Below, piece after piece: positions 25,207 to 32,634 of a DNA stretch of 34,288 nucleotides. This stretch comes from a virus, in the IMG/VR virus record IMGVR_UViG_3300023210_000115, positions 1-34,288 of that record. One strand, written 5' to 3'. Each line of letters starts with the position of its first letter. Positions within the stretch are counted from its first letter, which is position 1. Position numbers and translations under genes: made by a program. The notes below the pieces were generated by a model, which saw only the letters and a program-made list of their open reading frames with translations, did no database searches and had not been told where the DNA came from.

Positions 25207-26076
25207 TTATAAGTCCATATGAACTATGATAGGGGTCTTGCCTTCCAGTAGGACTCCTATGTTTATTTGTGGTCTTGAGAACCATTTACCATAAGCAGCT
25301 GCATAGGTATTGTTATCCATGCCACAACCTAACTGCATAGCATAAGTCTTCCTATCAGAACCTACTTGATATTGAATATAACTCTTAGTGTGATAATGAC
25401 CTTGAATTACATTAACCATATCTTGTCTCATTCTATTATGAGCAACTCTACCCATTCCATGACACACAAGAGTATTATCGTCTATCCAAAAGTGTTCTGC
25501 AAACTCCCATTCTGGTACATCTAAAACCTCATCAACACTTCGTATCCACCGTTTTGATAAGCCAGCATTAAAAGCTTTGCGATTAGGAACATTGTCATGA
25601 TTGCCCAGTACCACTCGAGCAACTGGAAATGCTTCATAAAATTCCTGAAGTTGTTCGATAGCTTTATCCAGCTCTGCAGAAGCAGATAACCCATCAGGGT
25701 CAGTGTCGTGAAAACTACTATAGTGATTATCAATTAAATCTCCTAGGAAATACACTTCATCGCATTCCCATTTAATATACTGTGCTATACAGAACTCCAG
25801 AAAACCGTCTCTAACGAACGGGGCATGTAAATCTGGTATGAAGAGTATATTGCCTTTAGTTTTGCTCTTCACGGCTGTATTTGACCCCTTCACGGCAACA
25901 TTACTATTGTCGGGGTGTGCTACATGTCCATGGTTGTATAGAATTGTTCTTATCTGCCTAATGGTTAAATTCCAGTCTTTTGCTATTTCCGCTTGTGTCC
26001 CACCACGCTGATGCTCTTCAACAATTAAGTTCTGTATGTGATATGGAACAACCACTCGTGCCTTTATTTTCTTCAT
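25207..26076 (-). CDS. Metallophosphoesterase with N-terminal helix-turn-helix
   Basis: The protein has 289 residues; the ATG at 26076 has AGAGGAGATTT upstream. Residues ~14-50 form a helix-turn-helix (G-T-Q-A-E-I-A-K-D-W-N-L-T-I-R-Q-I-R-T-I-L) of resolvase/sigma-region-4 type, followed by a short linker. The rest is a calcineurin-like phosphoesterase with all metal ligands: D82 and H84 (D-L-H), G-D-L-I-D at 112-116, G-N-H-D at 158-161, H206 (C-H-G), G-H-Y-H at 226-229. Such enzymes hydrolyse phosphomono- or diesters, sometimes nucleic acids. The HTH fusion suggests a DNA-targeted activity. It is the last gene of the - strand operon and overlaps the preceding gene by 59 bases. The substrate is unknown. 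Confidence 0.85.
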   Translation of the reverse strand: MKKIKARVVVPYHIQNLIVEEHQRGGTQAEIAKDWNLTIRQIRTILYNHGHVAHPDNSNVAVKGSNTAVKSKTKGNILFIPDLHAPFVRDGFLEFCIAQYIKWECDEVYFLGDLIDNHYSSFHDTDPDGLSASAELDKAIEQLQEFYEAFPVARVVLGNHDNVPNRKAFNAGLSKRWIRSVDEVLDVPEWEFAEHFWIDDNTLVCHGMGRVAHNRMRQDMVNVIQGHYHTKSYIQYQVGSDRKTYAMQLGCGMDNNTYAAAYGKWFSRPQINIGVLLEGKTPIIVHMDL

Positions 26077-26302
26077 AAATCTCCTCTAGTTTATTTTGAA
26101 TCATTTCCCATCCGTCTTCTCCCGAATGAGGGATTATGCAATTAGTACAATCTTTCATACCTTTAAATAACACATAATCACCACCACAATTTTTGTATGT
26201 ATATAGCGGACAATAGCAGAACATGCAGTTGTATTGTCCTTTCACTCCAGTATGACAGGGGTAATAATCACACTGTCTATTGGTGAAGACTTTGTAGCTC
26301 AT
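26018..26302 (-). CDS. Cys-rich small-domain protein (PF04071-like)
   Basis: The ATG at 26302 lies in an ATGA overlap with the ThyX-like gene's stop, giving 94 residues; a GTG five codons upstream is the alternative. The core reads C-D-Y-Y-P-C-H, then Y-N-C-M-F-C-Y-C-P-L-Y, then C-G-G, then K-D-C-T-N-C-I-I-P-H, which matches the pattern I know for the cysteine-rich small domain (probable metal-binding) found in bacteria and archaea. About 40 mostly acidic residues follow. The biochemical function is not established. It sits beside ribonucleotide-metabolism genes, including a cobalamin-dependent enzyme. The 3' end overlaps the phosphoesterase gene by 59 bases in another frame. Confidence 0.75.
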   Translation of the reverse strand: MSYKVFTNRQCDYYPCHTGVKGQYNCMFCYCPLYTYKNCGGDYVLFKGMKDCTNCIIPHSGEDGWEMIQNKLEEIYEENKGTSGCSISHTELNC

Positions 26303-26859
26303 GTAATTAAACGCCACTCATCTAACTCTTCTATCCAAGCTGAGAAAGTATCCCACTCACCTAACCTATGGTTCTTTCTTTGCTTGTAGATTGTCTTGAG
26401 TTGCAGGAAGTTAGTTATAACTCTACCCTTTAGCTCTAAGCCCATTGGTACATTATAGAGTATCCTATTCCAGATCTCTTTCTTTGTGATACCACAGGTC
26501 TCTTTCTCGTGTTGTTCTATTAACTCATTTAGGAAGTTAATAGTCCTTCGATTAACATAAGTGTTACAGATCTCATCTAAATCTAACTTGAGTAAACTAT
26601 GCATCTTACTAGTACTACTTACTATGTCTACAAAATGATAACGCATAAATTGCATCCACCAAGCCTGACTCGCTGTTACATCAGCACTTACAGTTATTCC
26701 TTTTAGAAAAGAGTCGTGTCCACTTCCGATAGGGGCGTGAGCGAGCTTTATAGCCCGCTCCCTGTTCATCGTTGCTGTCTTGTCTTTGTTTTCGTGTGGG
26801 AACCCCGAAGCTCTTATAGATTCTCCGAATCCACTTACTACCAAATCTCCTATTATCAT
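26299..26859 (-). CDS. Phage protein resembling flavin-dependent thymidylate synthase (ThyX-like)
   Basis: I chose the ATG at 26859, which overlaps the ribonucleotide reductase stop (ATGA) with GGAGG upstream, giving 186 residues. Residues ~67-87 read W-W-M-Q-F-M-R-Y-H-F-V-D-I-V-S-S-T-S-K-M-H, which can be placed on the ThyX signature (Q-x-x-R-H-R-x-x-S-x-N-E-x-S-x-R), and ~160 reads T-N-F-L-Q-L-K-T-I-Y, like the N-x-R-x-L-x-x-F-L-x-L-R of ThyX. The second Arg and the Asn-Glu of the signature are changed, so activity is uncertain. I recall this protein type as a widespread phage hypothetical with S-G-H-D-x-F-L-K-G-I. Neighbours (reductase, dUTPase) fit a role in making dTMP. The fold call is inference. 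Confidence 0.55.
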   Translation of the reverse strand: MIIGDLVVSGFGESIRASGFPHENKDKTATMNRERAIKLAHAPIGSGHDSFLKGITVSADVTASQAWWMQFMRYHFVDIVSSTSKMHSLLKLDLDEICNTYVNRRTINFLNELIEQHEKETCGITKKEIWNRILYNVPMGLELKGRVITNFLQLKTIYKQRKNHRLGEWDTFSAWIEELDEWRLIT

Positions 26860-28484
26860 AATCCGCAGATACCTCCACTGCATTTCTCTTCAACTTCGTC
26901 AAAGATTACTCCCTTGTACTGTTTAGCTACATTGTAATCCACAGGTGTCAATGGTTGCCCACCTCTCGCACCATCAGGATACACAGTCATACCTCGTAAA
27001 CCGTGATAGTATTTTAAAAGAGTATTGGCTAAATCCACAGCAGTTTCTTCGTTATTATGTTCTGTACCCCAAGCAGGTAGATTAAGTGTACTTGATATAG
27101 CATGATCAACATACCTTTGAATATTGTATTGAAACTTAATCCTTTTCTCTGGATTCAATGCCAATGTGTATGCAGTCTCTATCTCTTTTGGGTTTAAATC
27201 ATATTTATTAATAAGGGACTCTGCCGTAGCATCTATAACATATTGGTATTTCCACATGGTTCCATCTTGTAGATACCTTCGCTTGTAGGCAACTGCGAAC
27301 AATGGTTCAATACCCGTGGTTGTCGATGCCATAATACCAATAGTACCAGTGGGAGCAATAGCCCTGTACTTAACAGGACGACTAATGTGAAGCTCGTCAC
27401 AAAAAGAATTCGCAGAACTTTCACTAATATCCTTGTACTCTTGTAACCATGTTTCAAGTTCGTGTACAACCTCATAACCATAACCCCTTGCGAGTAACCA
27501 TTCGTGGATACCCATTAATCCGAGACCTAATCTTCGGTTTTTCTCTCGAGTTTCCTCAACTTTTTCGTAGGGTAGATCTCCTCTGATTGAACCACAAACT
27601 AAGAACTTTGTAGATAGGTCTACTATGCGTTTCATCTCATCGAGATTATCAACATTTGCCATATTGATAGACCCCAAATTACAAACATCACTATCATCCT
27701 CACTCGTAACCTCTGCACAAGCATTCCTAAGAGTCTCTTTACCATCAAATTTAAAGTTGTATGAATGACCAGGTTCACCAGTCTTACACATCCTTCTTAT
27801 TGATTCATACCAAATCGGTGGTGTCTTACCTTGCTTAACTTTCGACATAAATAAATCATCCCAGTTAATGCTAATGTTTGTCATATCTAAAGTTGCGGGA
27901 AAATTAAAGTCAGCTTCCTTTAACGCTCTCACCACTGATGTCCAGTTTTTAGCATACATAAATTCGTGAATGTCTTTATGTCGCCAACTCAGAGAGGCAT
28001 ACATCGCACTTCTGCGACTACCACCCTGCATCACATTTCTACCGACCTCATTGAGTATTTTCATTAACGGTAATGGACCAGATGATTCTCCACCAGACCT
28101 AATAAGTTTACTACCTGCTGGTCGTAATGCAGAATAGTCAACTCCTATACCACCCCCGCTCATAAGAGCGAGAGTAGCATTTGAAACTAATTCAGCCCAA
28201 CCTTCTCGAGTATCTGTTGCCCGCATCAGAAAACAGTTGTTGTAGAAACTAACATCTCTCCCTGCGTAATATAAGTATCGTCCGCCTGGAATAAACTTCA
28301 TGGTCGCAATAAAGCTTTCTATGGCATTTAAATCTGCGGGTGATAGTAAAGGGTCAGTTGTACCCTTACGGTCCCCACAGACGTCATTTACCACCCTGTG
28401 AGCTAAATCTTTCCATGTTTCATCCTTTCGTATCGCATACTTCTGTTTAAAAATGGTTAGTGCGAAAGGGGTTTTGAATTCCAC
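26856..28484 (-). CDS. nrdJ: Adenosylcobalamin-dependent (class II) ribonucleotide reductase
   Basis: The protein has 542 residues. A GTG start at 28484 is supported by AAGGAGG six bases before it. The enzyme reduces ribonucleotides to deoxyribonucleotides with a thiyl radical generated from coenzyme B12. Visible motifs: N-N-C-F with C84; G-G-G-I-G-V-D-Y-S-A-L-R at ~110-121; N254-x-C256-x-E258, the radical site, followed by C-N-L-G-S-I-N; A-P-T-G-T-I-G and E-P-L-F-A; and the C-terminal redox pair C-S-G-G-I-C. Size and the absence of a small-subunit gene or an ATP-cone favour a compact class II enzyme over class I. The start overlaps the preceding gene by 38 bases. It supplies dNTPs for phage replication together with dUTPase and possibly the ThyX-like protein. 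Confidence 0.9.
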   Translation of the reverse strand: MEFKTPFALTIFKQKYAIRKDETWKDLAHRVVNDVCGDRKGTTDPLLSPADLNAIESFIATMKFIPGGRYLYYAGRDVSFYNNCFLMRATDTREGWAELVSNATLALMSGGGIGVDYSALRPAGSKLIRSGGESSGPLPLMKILNEVGRNVMQGGSRRSAMYASLSWRHKDIHEFMYAKNWTSVVRALKEADFNFPATLDMTNISINWDDLFMSKVKQGKTPPIWYESIRRMCKTGEPGHSYNFKFDGKETLRNACAEVTSEDDSDVCNLGSINMANVDNLDEMKRIVDLSTKFLVCGSIRGDLPYEKVEETREKNRRLGLGLMGIHEWLLARGYGYEVVHELETWLQEYKDISESSANSFCDELHISRPVKYRAIAPTGTIGIMASTTTGIEPLFAVAYKRRYLQDGTMWKYQYVIDATAESLINKYDLNPKEIETAYTLALNPEKRIKFQYNIQRYVDHAISSTLNLPAWGTEHNNEETAVDLANTLLKYYHGLRGMTVYPDGARGGQPLTPVDYNVAKQYKGVIFDEVEEKCSGGICGL

Positions 28485-28782
28485 TAATGTCCTCCTTGAG
28501 GGTATCCTCCAGCCTTAAGTATTCATCATAACACCCCGCAATCCACTTGTAGTTTATTAAATCTTGAGCTGTATCCAATAAGCCATCTGGTACTACCTTC
28601 TCACTTAATCTATTGTCGCTTATAAATTTCAATCTAACCTTCTTCATTAAAGTCATCATAGATGCCACATCCTGTGGAGATACCTTCTTATCTAGGAAGG
28701 CACTCCACTTAGTAGCGATTTCTGGAAAACTATTCCCATACTTTTTTTTCTTATGTAATATCTGGTCTAGATTAACTATCAT
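28447..28782 (-). CDS. DUF6378-like small protein
   Basis: The protein has 111 residues, starting at an ATGA overlap with the preceding stop. The pattern K-Y-G-N-S-F-P-E-I-A-T-K-W-S-A-F-L, then S-P-Q-D-V-A-S-M-M-T-L-M-K-K-V-R, then D-G-L-L-D-T-A-Q-D-L-I-N-Y, matches what I know of the DUF6378 family of phage proteins (Y-G, W-x-x-x-L, D-V-x-x-M-M, K-x-x-R, D-x-x-D-x-x-x-Y). The spacing of acidic residues on helices is reminiscent of MazG-type nucleotide pyrophosphatases, but that is a guess. Its place among nucleotide-metabolism genes would fit. Confidence 0.65.
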   Translation of the reverse strand: MIVNLDQILHKKKKYGNSFPEIATKWSAFLDKKVSPQDVASMMTLMKKVRLKFISDNRLSEKVVPDGLLDTAQDLINYKWIAGCYDEYLRLEDTLKEDISGIQNPFRTNHF

Positions 28783-28973
28783 GTGATCTCTATATAGCTT
28801 GTATCGATTTTATCTAACACTCTATAATCACTATCATTCTTCTCTAATGCATCCATTGCCATATCGATACAGTAGATTGATTCAGTTCCATCCGATGGGG
28901 AGATGCTCTCCCTTATTGCCTTCTTAGCCTTATAGCTAAGTGGCGGATTGTATGCTACTTTATAGATATTCAT
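28779..28973 (-). CDS. Small protein of unknown function
   Basis: This 64-residue protein has its ATG inside the dUTPase stop (ATGA), and its own stop overlaps the next start in the same way, so it is a translated member of the operon. It starts M-N-I-Y-K-V-A-Y-N-P-P-L-S-Y-K-A-K and contains one Cys and an acidic C-terminal half. No family is recognised. Confidence 0.6.
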   Translation of the reverse strand: MNIYKVAYNPPLSYKAKKAIRESISPSDGTESIYCIDMAMDALEKNDSDYRVLDKIDTSYIEIT

Positions 28974-29401
28974 CTTCCCGTACTCCCAAAACCACTTTCA
29001 CCTCGTTCTGTTTCACTTAATTCGTGAACAAGTTCCCATTCAATAGGTTTACCATCAAAAGCAACCATTTGAAACATACGGTCTCCGTGGTTAGTGAAGT
29101 ATACATCAGCTATGTCATTGTAATCGCAGAGAGCTATAAGCTCTCCACGATAATCTTTATCAATCAAGCCAATACTATTAGCCAGTCTAAATTTAGACTT
29201 ACCTAAACTACTTCTGGGTAATATCATATATGCACCATCGGGTTCACATTTGATGCCTAATTCAAACTTAATTTGACCATTCACTACTTGCCACGGTTTA
29301 CCAACCATAGGGATATCCAATCCCGCATCAGTAGAGTTATGGAATTTCTTCGCCCACATACCTCTCGTTTCTGCATTTAAGCAGTTAATTTTTATCTTCA
29401 T
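28970..29401 (-). CDS. dut: dUTPase (dUTP diphosphatase)
   Basis: The ATG at 29401 (143 residues) is preferred over the TTG one codon earlier. All five trimeric dUTPase motifs are present: A-G-L-D-I in motif 1 (~27-31), P-R-S-S-L-G-K-S in motif 2, G-L-I-D-x-D-Y-R-G-E-L in motif 3, R-M-F-Q-M-V in motif 4, and R-G-E-S-G-F-G-S-T-G in motif 5 at the C-terminus. The enzyme hydrolyses dUTP to dUMP and pyrophosphate, keeping uracil out of DNA and supplying dUMP for thymidylate synthesis. It overlaps the ClpP-like gene upstream by 17 bases. Confidence 0.93.
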   Translation of the reverse strand: MKIKINCLNAETRGMWAKKFHNSTDAGLDIPMVGKPWQVVNGQIKFELGIKCEPDGAYMILPRSSLGKSKFRLANSIGLIDKDYRGELIALCDYNDIADVYFTNHGDRMFQMVAFDGKPIEWELVHELSETERGESGFGSTGR

Positions 29402-29909
29402 CAAGAATATCCCGTAGTCTTTTTGTGTTTAAGTAAACATCTTTCCCATTGCAAATCTTTAGGAGTTCATCGTCGGTTAAATGCTTTTTGTAAAATAGAC
29501 CCATATCAGCACTCATCTCTTCCATGATGTCTGTATACATAAAGTAGTCAAAGGACTCCCTATCCTTTAACTCTCGTGAGATGAGCTCTTTGGTGCCTTC
29601 ATGGACGGTTGCAAAGCAATAAGGCATTACCATCTTCTCACCCCTAAAGTCCACAAAGATCTTAAATGCAGCAGAGGAGATCTGGTGAAAAGCAGCAAGG
29701 AACACATTATTCTGAACCTTATTAAGGTAGTCTAGTAATATCTGTGCATGAGCCAAAGACCCTCCTGTGCTACTGAAATACACGAACATCTTAGCTTCTG
29801 GATTTCTAACCACAAGTTGTTGGATACCATCCATTAGTTTCTCTATTGTTTCACTGGTTAATTCAAAATCAAATACAGCTATATCGTCTATTTCTTTTAT
29901 CCCAATCAC
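29385..29909 (-). CDS. ClpP-like serine protease
   Basis: The protein has 174 residues and starts at a GTG overlapping the stop of the small membrane gene (GTGA), with AAGGAG seven bases upstream. It has the ClpP/crotonase fold pattern: S-S-T-G-G-S-L at ~46-52 (oxyanion-hole Gly pair), Q-I-S-S-A-A-F with candidate nucleophile S79, and A-T-V-H-E-G with H103. The third catalytic acid is not obvious. Phage ClpP-like enzymes usually process head proteins and are encoded near the capsid; here it is in the replication operon, so it may act on host or replication proteins. Whether it forms rings cannot be told. Confidence 0.75.
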   Translation of the reverse strand: MIGIKEIDDIAVFDFELTSETIEKLMDGIQQLVVRNPEAKMFVYFSSTGGSLAHAQILLDYLNKVQNNVFLAAFHQISSAAFKIFVDFRGEKMVMPYCFATVHEGTKELISRELKDRESFDYFMYTDIMEEMSADMGLFYKKHLTDDELLKICNGKDVYLNTKRLRDILDEDKN

Positions 29910-30085
29910 TGAATCTCCTTAAGTTTATTCTGTCGTGTTCTATAGTACTTCCGTTGTTGTGCTTTTGCATGGTCATGCTTTCTTTTGTATTCATCATTCT
30001 CCTTTATAACCTTTACTAGTTTTACGAATAGTAAAGTTAAAGCTATAAGTAAGAGTATGAATACTGCTATTACAATGTTAATCAT
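29906..30085 (-). CDS. 59-residue single-pass membrane protein
   Basis: This small gene fills the gap between the ClpP-like and RuvC-like genes. The ATG at 30085 overlaps the resolvase stop (ATGA) and has AAGGAGG four bases upstream; the TGA at 29906-29908 overlaps the next GTG. Residues ~3-24 are a clean membrane helix (I-V-I-A-V-F-I-L-L-L-I-A-L-T-L-L-F-V), followed by a highly basic cytoplasmic-type tail (K-R-K-H-D-H-A-K-A-Q-Q-R-K-Y-Y-R-T-R). This layout is like Rz/i-spanin or small inner-membrane host-takeover proteins. No homolog is recognised. Confidence 0.75.
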   Translation of the reverse strand: MINIVIAVFILLLIALTLLFVKLVKVIKENDEYKRKHDHAKAQQRKYYRTRQNKLKEIQ

Positions 30086-30552
30086 TTATCCTCCTTGTGT
30101 TTTAATAAACCGTAGTGTGCTATAAGCAGGGCTTCCGCTTTACCGTCATCAGCTACAGATATATCTAAGTTGTAGAGTTTGTTTGCTAATTCGACACTCT
30201 GCACCTTAGTTGTTTTTAATAAGTTCATTTTCTTTTTCCAAGTCTGTGGTGGCACAAACTTTATATCAATCTTGAGTGCTGCGCAGATACCAATTAGAAT
30301 ACCAAACCCCCTACCGAACTTAAAGGAGCTTGCTACACCTTGTTTTGGCATACTGTGAACATCTTCTATCCAGACCTCATTATTACCCCAGTTTAACAGA
30401 CTAGAGATAACCTTCGTTAGCTTGTAGTAGTCAATCCAGTTCTTTTTCTTTGCATAGAAGGTAGGGATGTCGATTAGATCGACACCCTTATTCTCCCTAA
30501 TTCTTGCTACAGCACCAGATAGACCGGGGTCTATTCCGATGATATTACGCAT
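30082..30552 (-). CDS. RuvC-like Holliday junction resolvase
   Basis: This 156-residue protein has the RNase H-like resolvase motifs: I-I-G-I-D8-P-G-L-S-G-A-V-A at the N-terminus, V-W-I-E63-D in the middle, and A-D-D-G-K-A-E-A-L-L (D135, D136, E140) near the C-terminus. The length is close to cellular RuvC. It cleaves branched recombination or replication intermediates before packaging. It overlaps the preceding gene by 8 bases and is coupled to the small membrane gene downstream. Confidence 0.85.
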   Translation of the reverse strand: MRNIIGIDPGLSGAVARIRENKGVDLIDIPTFYAKKKNWIDYYKLTKVISSLLNWGNNEVWIEDVHSMPKQGVASSFKFGRGFGILIGICAALKIDIKFVPPQTWKKKMNLLKTTKVQSVELANKLYNLDISVADDGKAEALLIAHYGLLKHKEDK

Positions 30553-30811
30553 CTACTGGCACAAACTCCGCATCACTAATATCTTCATTCTTTAATGAAC
30601 TTGGTGGTGGTGCAGTCGGTGGCATAATAATTGACTTCATCATTGGTTGTAAATATGTGAACTTGTCCTTTATCTGCTCTACACGGAACTCACCAGCTAA
30701 CAAGTAGCCGTCCTTTAACTTTGCATTAATGACACTTGCCAACTTCGCTTTTGTTGATTCGATGATAATCTCATATGTGTGCTTTACTTCTGGTTGTCCT
30801 GGGTAATTCAT
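30545..30811 (-). CDS. Small protein, possibly DUF1737-like
   Basis: The protein has 88 residues, starting at ATGA over the primase-helicase stop with AAGGAG upstream. It contains T-Y-E-I-I-I, then A-K-L-K-D-G-Y-L-L-A-G-E-F, then Y-L-Q-P-M-M-K, which follows the order of the DUF1737 pattern (strand, helix ending in G-W/Y with a G-G/F strand, then Q-A/P-M-x-K). After it come ~25 Pro-rich and acidic residues ending P-V-D-A, a possible partner-binding tail as in single-strand DNA-binding or replication accessory proteins. The function is unknown. Confidence 0.5.
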   Translation of the reverse strand: MNYPGQPEVKHTYEIIIESTKAKLASVINAKLKDGYLLAGEFRVEQIKDKFTYLQPMMKSIIMPPTAPPPSSLKNEDISDAEFVPVDA

Positions 30812-32634
30812 ATAGTCTCCTTATCGACTGTTGAGTTTATTTGATATTTACTTCCTACAAAATCTAAATCTACTATGTATCCTGCTGTACCGTGCCTATT
30901 CTTAGGTACGTGTATTCTGAATACATTATCATCTTCTTCTTTGCCCCTGTTTCTATTTGGTCTCCAACACGTCCACAACATATCAGCCATGTTTACAACC
31001 TCACCTGAATCTTTAGGAGCATCTAATCCAAGTGGTATGTTACCATCTCCAGCCATATCTTTAGGTACTTGAGATAATACAAAGACAGCCACTCTCAGTT
31101 CTTTAGCTATCTTCTTTAATTCACGAGCTATGAAACTCGCTCTCTCGGTTGCATTACCACCCTTAGCTACAAGTAGTGATAGGTAATCGATAACGATAGC
31201 GTTTGGCATACGACCAGTTTTTGACCGCATCATATTAACATAGTCCTTAATCTCAGTTACCATCATATTGGGTTTATCGATAGTTATAATATGATCCATT
31301 TGATTCTTGAAGCTAGTCTTACTTAATTCATTATGCCAATCCGTTTCAGTCACCTTAATATACTTCTCAGCAATATCAACACCTGACATCTCTATCGAAA
31401 GGAACAACCAATCGATATTCCTCAACTTATTCATTAAGTTTAACATAAATGTAGTCTTACCACTACCTGGACCACCTGCCAACACAACAACATGGCCTGG
31501 CTTAATAGCTGGTAAGCCCCATTCTGGATAAGCTTTATTCATAAAGATATAATTATCCTGACTTGATGTCATATCCTCAATGTATCTGTTTAGATAATCA
31601 TTACCCATGAATATGTGTTCTGTAGCTACATCCTTCGACTTAAACATATGGCAAGATGGAATACAGAAATGCTTTTTGATATCATCGTTACATGTAAACA
31701 CATAACCTCGTTCAAAAAACTTAATGATATTCCTAAGTTCGTCTTCTGCTAATGGATTTGTAAGTCTTTCACTCCAAACTTTCAACATACTCCACACAAA
31801 CTCGATACTATACCCTTTTTCCTTCCAGTAAGATTGTAGCCTTAGAGCTGCTTTATGTCTCATACCCGAAAGATCGTAGGTGTTTAGCATCTTATAAATA
31901 CAGAGTTTCTCTCCATAAGGATACTCAACATAGGTTTTGATGGAACCTGACTGCATGTTGATTTCTTTATGTTTAGGTATATCACCAGCTTTGATTGATG
32001 CTATCTTTTGTGTGATATGCGGATAAGCTTTACCTATGAGAATAGCTTCAAGTACATCCTCTTGCCTGAATATAGGCGATATGAAGCTTTGAGTTGGGTT
32101 TTCCTCATCTAACTTCATCCATTTAACTAACTGCTTCTTACGGCCCGATTTGGGGTGTATAGAGAAGGGTAAGCGAAATAGCCTAACCTTATCATACACA
32201 GCCAAGTCAATATTATCCTTGAATTCTGGAAATAATATCTTCATATTCTGAGCAAACAGGTGACAAGCTACATTCCATTTACTTTCTAACTCCACGGGAT
32301 ACTCTACATATTCCTTTGGGATATAAATATGATAACCCTTATTGCCAGAAAAGAATACATAATAGGTTTTGTCTTTCATATACTCAAAGAAGCGTTTCAT
32401 TCGGATTGTTAAGCCATCTACATCCGAGTCATCTATATCGAGTACAAAATAATTACCATAAACCTTACCATTGTATCCACCTACCGTCTTTTCAGACAAG
32501 TAATACTCATTCATTTCTGGTCCGAAGCAGAAGAGAGACGAATACGCCTCTCTTTCTACTGGACTTATATCATCAGCATTTCTTACTTGTCGTCTTGACG
32601 AGACCGTCGAAGCATACAAGTAATGTTTTGTCAT
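30808..32634 (-). CDS. Primase-helicase: AEP-like primase fused to DnaB-like helicase
   Basis: The protein has 608 residues, starting at TAATG. The N-terminal part has archaeo-eukaryotic primase motifs: F-V-L-D66-I-D68-D, then F-S-G-N-K-G-Y-H-I (96-103), and a downstream R-L-F-R-L-P-F-S-I-H. A linker region follows, with a Cys/His cluster (C-N-D-D-I-K-K-H-F-C-I-P-S-C-H, ~313-328). From ~380 it is a RecA-fold helicase: Walker A G-G-P-G-S-G-K-T-T at ~386, then I-V-I-D-Y-L-S-L-L and V-F-V-L-S-Q-V-P. The order matches bifunctional T7 gp4-type proteins, but the primase half is of the AEP and not the TOPRIM class. It unwinds DNA and makes primers at the fork. Confidence 0.85.
   Translation of the reverse strand: MTKHYLYASTVSSRRQVRNADDISPVEREAYSSLFCFGPEMNEYYLSEKTVGGYNGKVYGNYFVLDIDDSDVDGLTIRMKRFFEYMKDKTYYVFFSGNKGYHIYIPKEYVEYPVELESKWNVACHLFAQNMKILFPEFKDNIDLAVYDKVRLFRLPFSIHPKSGRKKQLVKWMKLDEENPTQSFISPIFRQEDVLEAILIGKAYPHITQKIASIKAGDIPKHKEINMQSGSIKTYVEYPYGEKLCIYKMLNTYDLSGMRHKAALRLQSYWKEKGYSIEFVWSMLKVWSERLTNPLAEDELRNIIKFFERGYVFTCNDDIKKHFCIPSCHMFKSKDVATEHIFMGNDYLNRYIEDMTSSQDNYIFMNKAYPEWGLPAIKPGHVVVLAGGPGSGKTTFMLNLMNKLRNIDWLFLSIEMSGVDIAEKYIKVTETDWHNELSKTSFKNQMDHIITIDKPNMMVTEIKDYVNMMRSKTGRMPNAIVIDYLSLLVAKGGNATERASFIARELKKIAKELRVAVFVLSQVPKDMAGDGNIPLGLDAPKDSGEVVNMADMLWTCWRPNRNRGKEEDDNVFRIHVPKNRHGTAGYIVDLDFVGSKYQINSTVDKETI

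Noticed and set aside
26856-28484. Class I (NrdA) or class III reductase
   Set aside because: No ATP-cone, no small subunit or activase gene nearby, short length and class II-type motif spacing with a C-x4-C end favour the B12-dependent class.
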